Below are positions 1 through 8,145 of a stretch of DNA of 64,000 bases, piece by piece. How positions within the stretch are numbered: the first letter of the stretch is position 1; every line of letters starts with the position of its first letter. Where the stretch lies: NCBI GenBank assembly GCA_947454155.1, contig CANGIT010000001.1, forward strand, positions 124,001 to 188,000, in the 5' to 3' direction. The notes beneath the pieces are model-generated. The model did no database searches. It was not told the origin of the DNA and saw only the letters and a list, made by a program, of their open reading frames with translations. Position numbers and translations under genes: made by a program. This DNA comes from Chitinophagaceae bacterium (GTDB lineage Bacteria > Bacteroidota > Bacteroidia > Chitinophagales > Chitinophagaceae).

Positions 1-1221
<1,221 letters not shown>

Positions 1222-1335
1222 CAAGTTTAATGTTGAAGGTTTAAAGGTTTAATAGTTATTTCGAATCGGGATTAACCCCAATATAAACCTGAAATCATCA
1301 ATCCATTAAACTCTTAAACCATTAAACGTTATTAC

Positions 1336-1593
1336 ATGAAATTAGAAATACTCACACCCGAACAGAAAATATTCAGCGGAGATGTTTATGGCGTTCAGTT
1401 GCCGGGCATCAGCGGATTATTTGAAGTGTTGGACAAGCATGCTCCACTGGTCAGTGCCTTGAAATCAGGTTCATTGAAGGTGCTTACCGATAAAAACAAT
1501 TCCACTTCTTACTCGATACAAGGTGGTTTTGTAGAGGTGCTGAACAACAAGACAACTGTTCTGGTAGAAGGTGCCAGCGAGAAAGAAAAATAA
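1336..1593 (+). CDS. atpC: ATP synthase F1 subunit epsilon, short form
   Basis: Central-stalk epsilon subunit, needed to couple F1 to the c-ring. Its 85 residues cover only the N-terminal beta-sandwich domain (opening MKLEILTPEQKIFSGDV, with the GISGLFEVLDKHAPLVSAL region). The C-terminal pair of helices found in the roughly 135-residue E. coli protein, which inhibits ATP hydrolysis, is missing. Short epsilon subunits are known in Bacteroidota, so this is probably normal and not a truncation; a strong terminator follows 24 bases after the stop. Confidence 0.95.
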   Translation: MKLEILTPEQKIFSGDVYGVQLPGISGLFEVLDKHAPLVSALKSGSLKVLTDKNNSTSYSIQGGFVEVLNNKTTVLVEGASEKEK

Positions 1594-1617
1594 TTCACAT
1601 CAGTTGTATTCATATTG

Positions 1618-1644
1618 ATCCCGTCTTTTCGACGGGATTTTTTT
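1618..1644 (+). terminator. Rho-independent terminator after atpC
   Basis: Perfect 8-bp stem ATCCCGTC / GACGGGAT (1618-1625 and 1631-1638) with a 5-base loop, followed by a run of seven Ts. It ends the atpD-atpC transcript. Confidence 0.9.
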
Positions 1645-1825
1645 ATTTGAAAGTTACTGAATGTCAAAGGCTTCTTTTTACAAGAGACAAAGCAACAGAA
1701 CTGACGCAAAATAGGTCTTATTAAATATTGACAAAGGAATGACACAGCAATCTGCTTTATTATAGACGAATTGCAGACTTTCGCTGAAAGTATACAATCA
1801 CTTATTTTCCAAAAAGGACAGCATT

Positions 1826-2377
1826 ATGAAAAAGCTTTTTTTCTTTATGATTTTTTGTGTTTCTGCCAGTCACCTGATGGCACAAGACAAAGACAGATAC
1901 TCCGGATTAAATGAAATCAAACTTAATATTCCAATGGCCATTGCAGCCTTGCCTGAAATCAATTATGAAAGGTCTGTTGACGATAACGTAGGGATTGGAT
2001 TGGCTTTGAGTTTTGCCGCAGAGAAACCTAGTGTGATTGCCTATCGAACCTTGGCCATGCCTTATGGCAGGTTGTATTTTGGTAAAAAGAAAACAACAGG
2101 ATTCTTCATTGAAGCCAATTTGGCTGCAGCACAGCAACACAGAATAACGGATAAAACCGATTGGGTGTACGACTCTATCAATCCTTATGGTACCTATACT
2201 AACATCCATATTGACGAGTCCTCATTCAACATGGGCTTTGGTGGTGCAATTGGCGTAAAGCTGATTACCAAGAATTCTTATGTTGGAGAGATATTTGCCG
2301 GTGGCGGAAGGTTGTTTGGCACCTCGGTGAAAAACGGGTATTTCAGGATGGGCTTGACCATCGGAAAGAGGTTTTAA
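1826..2377 (+). CDS. Outer-membrane beta-barrel-like protein, paralogue 1
   Basis: 183 residues with a signal peptide (MKKLFFFMIFCVSASHLMAQ, probable cleavage after AQ). The mature part shows alternating short hydrophobic and Gly/aromatic strands and ends in a strand with terminal Phe (MGLTIGKRF), as expected of a small outer-membrane barrel. No enzymatic motif is seen. It is a tandem paralogue of the next gene, sharing INYERxVDDNxGIGLA, GRLYFGKKK and the Gly-rich GGGRLFG...GYFRMGLTIG end. The precise family is not recognised; a DUF3575-like or OmpW-like small barrel is possible. Confidence 0.75.
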   Translation: MKKLFFFMIFCVSASHLMAQDKDRYSGLNEIKLNIPMAIAALPEINYERSVDDNVGIGLALSFAAEKPSVIAYRTLAMPYGRLYFGKKKTTGFFIEANLAAAQQHRITDKTDWVYDSINPYGTYTNIHIDESSFNMGFGGAIGVKLITKNSYVGEIFAGGGRLFGTSVKNGYFRMGLTIGKRF

Positions 2378-2404
2378 TTTTTAATAAACACTTATTTTTT
2401 AGAC

Positions 2405-2932
2405 ATGAAAACAGTTTTTCTTTCCATTTTTTTTCTTGCCGCCACAATGGCTGTTACAGCACAAACTAAAGACAACAACGAACTGAAGCTGAATATTCCA
2501 TTCACTATCGCCGGTCTGCCGGAAATCAATTATGAAAGGATCGTGGATGACAATATCGGAATCGGATTGGCTGCAGCCATAGCGGTAGATAAGCCTGAAA
2601 GAATGCCTTATCGTACACAATTCACCCCATTTGGCAGATTGTATTTCGGAAAGAAAAAAGCCATGGGCTTTTTCATTGAAGCCAACATGACCGCCTGCCA
2701 GCAAAGAGATATTTATCAGGATTGGCGAGGTTACGACAGTTTAGGTTACAGCATTTACAGTCAGGTAGATGAGAAATCGTTCAATCTGGGATTTGGAGCT
2801 GCATTGGGAGTAAAACTCATGACAAAAAACGGATACGTTGGCGATATTTTTCTTGGAGGCGGAAGGTTGTTTGGCAATTCTGTTGAAGGAGGTTATTTCA
2901 GAATGGGTTTGACCATCGGCAGAAGGTTTTAG
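2405..2932 (+). CDS. Outer-membrane beta-barrel-like protein, paralogue 2
   Basis: 175 residues with signal peptide MKTVFLSIFFLAATMAVTAQ. It aligns with the preceding gene along its whole length (for example YERIVDDNIGIGLA, FGRLYFGKKKAMGFFIEANM, GYFRMGLTIGRRF), so the pair arose by tandem duplication. The gap between them is 27 bases and they are probably co-transcribed. The protein ends with the terminal Phe typical of outer-membrane barrels. The ligand or function cannot be told from sequence. The gene stops 9 bases before the end of the convergent acyltransferase gene. Confidence 0.75.
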   Translation: MKTVFLSIFFLAATMAVTAQTKDNNELKLNIPFTIAGLPEINYERIVDDNIGIGLAAAIAVDKPERMPYRTQFTPFGRLYFGKKKAMGFFIEANMTACQQRDIYQDWRGYDSLGYSIYSQVDEKSFNLGFGAALGVKLMTKNGYVGDIFLGGGRLFGNSVEGGYFRMGLTIGRRF

Positions 2933-2941
2933 TCTGCGTTT

Positions 2942-3898
2942 TCAATCCTTTTTTGTTTTCACAAATGCCCAGGCCATCACCGGTAACGCTACCAATATCG
3001 CTAAGCCGAACCAGTGACCAAATGCTGCGCTGATCAATGAGGCAATCAGTAAAAGATAGGCAGGGTAGAGGATAAACAACAAACCGACCACCACTGAATC
3101 ATGATGGCAAAAAGGCGCCGCTTTTTTTAAACTGATGTGTCTAACGGGAATGTATAAAGGTGCATGTATCCATTTTCCGAAAAATGCAGGAATAGACAGT
3201 ATATATTGCTGAACAGGCTTTGCATCAATCACATATTTCTCTTTGATTTCTTCTTTTTTATCTTCATCATAGTGGTCGACCAAAGCCAGTAATTCATTTT
3301 TCAGTTTTGTATTGAAATCATTTACATAAAAACCATTCAGCTTTGGATGGCTGAAGTCATTGCGGGTGATGATGTTGCCAAAATTGATGTGCACATGTTT
3401 TCCAAAAGAAAAGAAAGAGTGATAATTGATGCCGGTAGGTAATACCTGAAGGTCAATCCCTTCTTGCCAGCTGTCGAGTGTAAGTCTTGCCGTTCCCTTC
3501 TTTAAAGCGCGCAGTTTCCATTCATTGATACACAAACCTTCACTGAAGATGAGTACGATACCACCTTTCATGAAAATCTCTTTGCATTTGGAAAAGGTAT
3601 CATAGTTGCTGTTGAGATTTTCGGCACCCTCGCTGATTCTGTAGACGGGCAGTATGTTCATCGCGTAGAGTAGTCGGCTGATGAAGCCGCCCGAAAATGC
3701 GTCTCCGCGTGCCAGTGAGTAAATGGGCTTTTTAAATATTGTGGCCAGGATGATGGCATCCAAAAATGAATTGGGATGATTGGCGGCGATGAGTAAAGGC
3801 CCTTTTGAATCAAGCATCTCTTTTTTGTTGATGCGAATTGACTTGCAGTAGATCCATAACGCCAAACGGGCCGGAAATTTTAAAATAGCAAATAACAA
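2942..3898 (-). CDS. PlsC-like glycerolipid acyltransferase
   Basis: 318-residue membrane-bound acyltransferase, likely transferring acyl groups to a glycerophospholipid or related lipid. Seen: an N-terminal hydrophobic segment, the active-site region NHPNSFLDA (about residues 39-47), and the acceptor-binding region ILPVYRISEG followed by IFSEG. The histidine and aspartate are separated by five residues (H-x5-D), where the textbook motif is H-x4-D; this may be a subfamily feature. Two transmembrane helices lie at the C-terminus (about 260-310). It is 17 bases downstream of the yqgE-like gene, probably one operon. The substrate is unknown. Confidence 0.85.
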   Translation of the reverse strand: MLFAILKFPARLALWIYCKSIRINKKEMLDSKGPLLIAANHPNSFLDAIILATIFKKPIYSLARGDAFSGGFISRLLYAMNILPVYRISEGAENLNSNYDTFSKCKEIFMKGGIVLIFSEGLCINEWKLRALKKGTARLTLDSWQEGIDLQVLPTGINYHSFFSFGKHVHINFGNIITRNDFSHPKLNGFYVNDFNTKLKNELLALVDHYDEDKKEEIKEKYVIDAKPVQQYILSIPAFFGKWIHAPLYIPVRHISLKKAAPFCHHDSVVVGLLFILYPAYLLLIASLISAAFGHWFGLAILVALPVMAWAFVKTKKD

Positions 3899-3915
3899 AG
3901 TAGGTTGTATTTAAG

Positions 3916-4467
3916 TTAATTCAATTGAGGGTCAATGGGATAATTGAGAATCGGCTGGTATTCCGACCCAAGCAATTTGACACTTTCTTTCCAAACCTCA
4001 TCAGGCGAAACATTAAAAACCAGGCTACTTATAGCATCAACAACCAGCCAGGATTTTTCCTTCATTTCATGGTCGAGCTGTGATTCTCCCCATCCAGAAT
4101 AGCCGATGAAAAATTTGATTTTTTGCAGGTCGATTTTTTGTTCGCGAATCAGTGCTTTCACCACTTCAAAATCACCGCCCCAAAAAATATCCGTTGAAAG
4201 CTGATGCGCATCGGGTATCATATCCGGGCACTGGTGCAGAAAATGCAATGTATCAACACCAACCGGTCCTCCCACAAAAACAGGGATGTCAATATCTTCA
4301 AGCCCATTGATCAGCTCACCTAATGTATGATCGAAAAGCTCGTTAAGTTTTAGACCGAAGCTGCCTTCGGTATCGTGTGAACAAAGGTAAATGACTGATC
4401 TTGAGAAATGATGGTCTTTTAAAAACGGATCGGCAATAAGAATACTATTTTCTTTTGGGGTCATCAT
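3916..4467 (-). CDS. YqgE/AlgH family protein
   Basis: 183 residues, the full length of the YqgE/AlgH (DUF179, UPF0301) family. Seen: the N-terminal region with ILIADPFLKDHHFSRSVIYL, then GSFGLKLN, the VFVGGPVGVDTLHFLH motif and the FIGYSGWGESQLDHE motif, all family hallmarks. The biochemical role is not established for the family; AlgH was named from alginate regulation in Pseudomonas, which does not transfer here. First gene of a two-gene minus-strand unit with the acyltransferase. Confidence 0.93.
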   Translation of the reverse strand: MMTPKENSILIADPFLKDHHFSRSVIYLCSHDTEGSFGLKLNELFDHTLGELINGLEDIDIPVFVGGPVGVDTLHFLHQCPDMIPDAHQLSTDIFWGGDFEVVKALIREQKIDLQKIKFFIGYSGWGESQLDHEMKEKSWLVVDAISSLVFNVSPDEVWKESVKLLGSEYQPILNYPIDPQLN

Positions 4468-4777
4468 GTATACAAGTTACTCAAATATTTTTCATTTTAT
4501 TAAAGAGAAATACAAAGTAGAGGAGAGGCAATTTATTTAAACCTGATTAGCGATGAAGTTGCAAAGTCATAAAAAATACCAATGGGAGTGGAAGTTCAAA
4601 AGGTCATCAACTTTTCAATAGAAGTTTTTACACCTTAAGAAAAACAAGGGGTTAAAAATTAATTAAAGTAGTAACGATATAATTTGATACCTTAGAAAAG
4701 AAAAAAAACGACAGTACATTTGCCACGAAAAAAAGATAAATTGTCTTTTTTATTTTGCCAATCGTTCCACAGATAAA
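4468..4777. other. Intergenic region between divergent yqgE-like and histidine kinase genes
   Basis: 310 AT-rich bases without a credible gene. TACATTTG at 4715-4722 fits the Bacteroidota -7 element TAnnTTTG about 55 bases before the kinase start, but no TTTG lies at the usual 20-base spacing upstream, so a promoter is only possible. No repeats or strong hairpins were seen. Confidence 0.5.
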
Positions 4778-6103
4778 ATGAAAAGGGTTTTTCCTGTCAT
4801 AGCAATATTGATTTCACTCTCTTTATTGGGTTTGATTTACTTTCAGGTCATCTGGCTTAAAACAGCTAAAGAAACCAAGGAGAAACAATTGCGCGAAAAT
4901 ATTTTCCTGGCTTCAACCGAAGCTGCAGAACAGTTGATGGAAGACAACAACGGGTTCATGTCTTTGAACAAAAAATCGGAATTGTTTATAGCCAATGAAA
5001 AAATAAAACTCGACCTGCTGAGGCCTTCCGTAATTCAGCGGTATTCGAAAGATGAAATTGGCGCCATTATCAGAAAATCGATGGACAAGCATTTTTTGGA
5101 AGGCATCCCTTTTGAATTTGCAGTTTCCGACAACAACATCATGGGCGATCAGGTGCAAAGTGAGAATTTCTTCCGTTATTTTTCCGATTCAGCACACAAT
5201 ACAAATATCGCCATCCCGCTTCAGCCGCCACCCGGCAGCAACTATGAGAATTTATCCAAAGAAGAATTTCTGGTCATCATTGTTCCCCATCAGAATGCCA
5301 TTATTTTCCGGGAGATATTCTGGTTCATCCTCGGCACTATTATTTTTACCTTGATAATTGTCACTGCATTTTTTCTCACCATCAGAGCCTTACTTCGTCA
5401 GAAGAAATTGAGTGAAATCAAAACTGATTTCATCAATAATATGACACATGAGTTTAAGACGCCCATCGCCACCATATCACTGGCTGTAGATGCGCTTCGA
5501 AACGAAAAGGTGGTCAATGATCCTGCTAAGACAGGCTATTTCATCGGCATCATCAAAGAGGAAAACCGCAGGATGAACAAGCAGGTGGAGACTATACTGC
5601 AGGCGGCTTTATTCGACAAGCAGGAGCTGCAACTGAACATGAAAAAGCTGCCCGCACATGAATTGATCACAAAAGCGTTGAACAATATCAGTTTGCCTGT
5701 TGCAGAAAAAAACGGCAGACTCGAAGTGGCCCTCAGTGCCAGCAATGACCTTATTATGGCAGATGAAGTTCATTTCATCAATCTTATCAACAACCTGCTT
5801 GATAATGCGGTGAAATATTCCAAAGAAGAAGGGTTGCTGATTAAATTAACCACTGAAAATGCCGGAAAATATATTCGTATTCTGATTGAAGACAATGGCA
5901 TCGGTATGAGCAAAGAAACACTCAACCGGATTTTTGAAAAATTCTACAGGGCCCACACGGGTAATATCCATAATGTTAAAGGCTTTGGGCTGGGGCTCAG
6001 TTATGTAAAATCGATGGTTGAATACCACGATGGCAGCATCAAGGCAGACAGTACTTTGGGCAAAGGCTCCTCATTCACTATTCTCATTCCTGTAATTCAA
6101 TAG
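4778..6103 (+). CDS. Sensor histidine kinase
   Basis: Inner-membrane two-component sensor kinase, 441 residues. Seen: transmembrane helix at about 5-27, a periplasmic sensor domain of about 150 residues with no recognised ligand fold, a second helix at about 178-203, the HisKA phospho-acceptor at His224 (MTHEFKTP), and a HATPase domain with N box (NLLDNAVKYSKE), G1 (IEDNGIGM) and G2 (GFGLGLSYVK). There is no HAMP domain of normal length between helix 2 and HisKA. No response regulator lies beside it, so its partner is encoded elsewhere. It sits directly upstream of the dcw cluster, which may be coincidental. Confidence 0.95.
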   Translation: MKRVFPVIAILISLSLLGLIYFQVIWLKTAKETKEKQLRENIFLASTEAAEQLMEDNNGFMSLNKKSELFIANEKIKLDLLRPSVIQRYSKDEIGAIIRKSMDKHFLEGIPFEFAVSDNNIMGDQVQSENFFRYFSDSAHNTNIAIPLQPPPGSNYENLSKEEFLVIIVPHQNAIIFREIFWFILGTIIFTLIIVTAFFLTIRALLRQKKLSEIKTDFINNMTHEFKTPIATISLAVDALRNEKVVNDPAKTGYFIGIIKEENRRMNKQVETILQAALFDKQELQLNMKKLPAHELITKALNNISLPVAEKNGRLEVALSASNDLIMADEVHFINLINNLLDNAVKYSKEEGLLIKLTTENAGKYIRILIEDNGIGMSKETLNRIFEKFYRAHTGNIHNVKGFGLGLSYVKSMVEYHDGSIKADSTLGKGSSFTILIPVIQ

Positions 6104-6106
6104 GGA

Positions 6107-6217
6107 ATTTCCACAGATTTTTACGGTTATCCACAGCTATTCACAGCCGTATGTGAAAAAAACTGCATTTTTCGGCTAAAATACCTTTAAAATCAGGCTA
6201 AATCCACTTGTGGATAA
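6107..6217. promoter_or_regulatory. Group of DnaA-box-like sites upstream of mraZ
   Basis: Two exact copies of the consensus DnaA box TTATCCACA lie here, one forward (6127-6135) and one reverse (TGTGGATAA, 6209-6217). Two near matches flank the first: ATTTCCACA at 6107-6115 and CTATTCACA at 6137-6145. The group lies in the 201-base gap between the kinase gene and mraZ. DnaA could bind here to regulate the dcw cluster, or the region could contribute to replication control. The match to the consensus is observed; binding is inferred. Confidence 0.6.
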
Positions 6218-6236
6218 ATATCTTTTTCCTTTTTGG

Positions 6237-6271
6237 TGTCGCAAAGTGGGAAATTGTGTTAATTTGTGTCA
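6237..6271 (+). promoter_or_regulatory. Candidate MraZ operator, 10-bp-periodic direct repeats
   Basis: Four degenerate five-base elements recur at exact 10-base steps: TGTCG (6237), TGGGA (6247), TGTTA (6257) and TGTCA (6267). They end 33 bases before the mraZ start. MraZ is known to bind short direct repeats of the TGGGA type with helical-turn spacing upstream of its own operon in E. coli and AAAGTGG-type repeats in mollicutes. The spacing and place fit; only one element matches TGGGA exactly. Confidence 0.5.
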
Positions 6272-6304
6272 ACAAACGAAAGAAATTAACTCAAAATCCA
6301 TTCG

Positions 6305-6760
6305 ATGCTCAGCTTCATAGGCGAATTTGAATCGACGGTTGATACAAAAGGCCGCTTCTTGATTCCTTCGGGTTTCAAGAAACAGCTCCCCGAGGGAGAG
6401 GCGCAGCAGTTTGTATTGAACCGGGGTTTTGAGAAATGTCTCACCCTTTACCCCATGCAAAGCTGGCAGCCTCTTTATCAATCCATCAGCCAGTTGAACG
6501 ACTTCGACCCTAAAGTTAGAGAGTTCAGACGGTATTTCCTTAACGGAGCCATTCAGATTGAGCCGGATTCGGCCGGGCGCATCTTGTTGCCAAAGAATCT
6601 TATGGAATACGCCGGTCTGGGAAAAGACATCGTACTGGTGGCTGCCGTTAACAAAATTGAAATCTGGGATAAAACCAAATACCAGCAGTTCTTTGATTCC
6701 ATGTCGCCTGATGATTTCAGCAACCTGGCCAATGAAGTGATGAACAAGAAAACCGATTAG
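6305..6760 (+). CDS. mraZ: Transcriptional regulator MraZ
   Basis: 151-residue DNA-binding protein with two SpoVT/AbrB-like MraZ domains; it forms ring oligomers and regulates the dcw operon it heads. Seen: first repeat with FESTVDTKGRFLIPSGFKKQ (about residues 7-27) and second repeat with IEPDSAGRILLPKNLMEYAG, both carrying the D-x-x-GR-hydrophobic-x-x-P signature. The length is normal. First gene of the division and cell wall cluster, 25 bases before rsmH. The periodic repeats just upstream suggest autoregulation. Confidence 0.97.
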   Translation: MLSFIGEFESTVDTKGRFLIPSGFKKQLPEGEAQQFVLNRGFEKCLTLYPMQSWQPLYQSISQLNDFDPKVREFRRYFLNGAIQIEPDSAGRILLPKNLMEYAGLGKDIVLVAAVNKIEIWDKTKYQQFFDSMSPDDFSNLANEVMNKKTD

Positions 6761-6785
6761 TTTACCTGTTGACTGGGACGTTGAA

Positions 6786-7727
6786 ATGAAACAACAAAAC
6801 GACAATCAGAGCAACCAGGATGATCAATCGGCATATCATGTTCCCGTTCTGCTTCATGAAACCATTGAGGGTTTGAACATCAAATCGGATGGCATTTATG
6901 TTGATTGCACTTTTGGCGGAGGCGGGCACAGTCGTGAAATACTCAAGTACCTCGGCGAAAATGGCCGCTTGTATGTGTTTGATCAGGATGCGGATGCTGA
7001 ACAGAACTTGCCCGATGACAGCAGGTTATTTTTCATCAGACAAAACTTCAGACATGTGCAGAAGTTTTTACGGGTAAACAAGGTGAATGCGGTGGATGGT
7101 ATTTTGGCCGACCTGGGTGTTTCGAGTCATCAGTTTGATGAGGCGGAAAGAGGCTTCTCCATTAGGTTTGATGCCTTGTTGGACATGAGGATGGATAATC
7201 GTCAAACGCTTACTGCCGCAGCATTGCTGAAAGAATTTAGCGAGAAGGAGTTGCACAGGATTTTTGAACAATATGGTGAAGTGACAAACTCACGAACACT
7301 GGCTAAAACAATTGTCGCCGCCCGAAATCATGTTGCCATCAACACCATCAACGAATTCAAGCAGGCCATTCATAGTATTGTCAAAGGGAATCCGAATAAA
7401 TATTTCGCCCAGGTTTTTCAGGCATTAAGAATAGCGGTGAATGATGAAATGGGAGCGCTGAAAGACTTGCTTGAGCAGTCGGTGGATTTGCTGAAGCCCG
7501 GGGGAAGATTGGCCATCATCACTTTTCATTCTTTGGAAGACAGGATGGTGAAGAATTTTTTCAGGCATGGTGCGCATGAGGAAACGGAAGCAGATGAGAT
7601 ATATGGCACCAAGCCGCAATCACCTTTGAAAATTATCACGCGAAAACCCATAGAGGCCTCGCAAGAAGAACTCAAAAGAAATTCAAGATCGAGGAGTGCA
7701 AAACTCCGAGTCGCAGAAAAGCAGTAG
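6786..7727 (+). CDS. rsmH: 16S rRNA (cytosine-1402 N4)-methyltransferase RsmH
   Basis: SAM-dependent methyltransferase (formerly MraW) that methylates N4 of C1402 in the ribosomal P site. 313 residues, the family length. Seen: HVPVLLHETIEGL, the SAM-binding loop YVDCTFGGGGHS (about residues 38-49), LADLGVSSHQFDEAERGFS, and the C-terminal ITFHSLEDRMVK with SRSRSAKLR. The second gene of the dcw cluster in most bacteria. It ends 7 bases before the preferred start of the FtsL-like gene. Confidence 0.98.
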   Translation: MKQQNDNQSNQDDQSAYHVPVLLHETIEGLNIKSDGIYVDCTFGGGGHSREILKYLGENGRLYVFDQDADAEQNLPDDSRLFFIRQNFRHVQKFLRVNKVNAVDGILADLGVSSHQFDEAERGFSIRFDALLDMRMDNRQTLTAAALLKEFSEKELHRIFEQYGEVTNSRTLAKTIVAARNHVAINTINEFKQAIHSIVKGNPNKYFAQVFQALRIAVNDEMGALKDLLEQSVDLLKPGGRLAIITFHSLEDRMVKNFFRHGAHEETEADEIYGTKPQSPLKIITRKPIEASQEELKRNSRSRSAKLRVAEKQ

Positions 7728-7734
7728 CATTAAA

Positions 7735-8088
7735 ATGAGCGAAGAACTTAAAACAGAACAAAACATAAGCGATAAGCTGGATTGGAAGAAATATTTCAAT
7801 TACAGCAACATCGTTAAAAACATACCCTTTATTCTTTTTCTTTCCGTACTGGCCATTGTGTACATCTATAATGGACACTATGCCGATAAGCTGATCAGAA
7901 AAATCAGTCAGACAGAAAAGAACGTTAAAGAACTGGAGTATGAATATAAAACGATTAAAAGTGAGGTGATATTCAGAAGCAAACCCACAGAAATGATCAG
8001 GGCGGTGGCGCCCATGGGTTTGAAAGAACTGAACGAACCGCCGATACTGCTAACCGATACTGTTACCCCTACCGAAAACAAGAACTGA
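7735..8088 (+). CDS. ftsL: FtsL-like cell division protein
   Basis: 117-residue bitopic membrane protein, a short cytoplasmic N-terminus, one transmembrane helix (about residues 28-48, rich in I/L/F/V) and a periplasmic segment predicted to be helical and probably coiled coil (QTEKNVKELEYEYKTIKSEV). Size, topology and place between rsmH and ftsI match FtsL, whose sequence diverges too fast for certain recognition. The ATG at 7735 is preferred over an in-frame GTG at 7696 because the latter would overlap rsmH by 32 bases. It probably works with FtsQ in recruiting FtsW-FtsI. Confidence 0.8.
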   Translation: MSEELKTEQNISDKLDWKKYFNYSNIVKNIPFILFLSVLAIVYIYNGHYADKLIRKISQTEKNVKELEYEYKTIKSEVIFRSKPTEMIRAVAPMGLKELNEPPILLTDTVTPTENKN

Positions 8089-8145
8089 TCCCTTTTTGAA
8101 AACTTTTTTTTGAATCATTTTGATCACTGTTAACTAACCCTCCGA

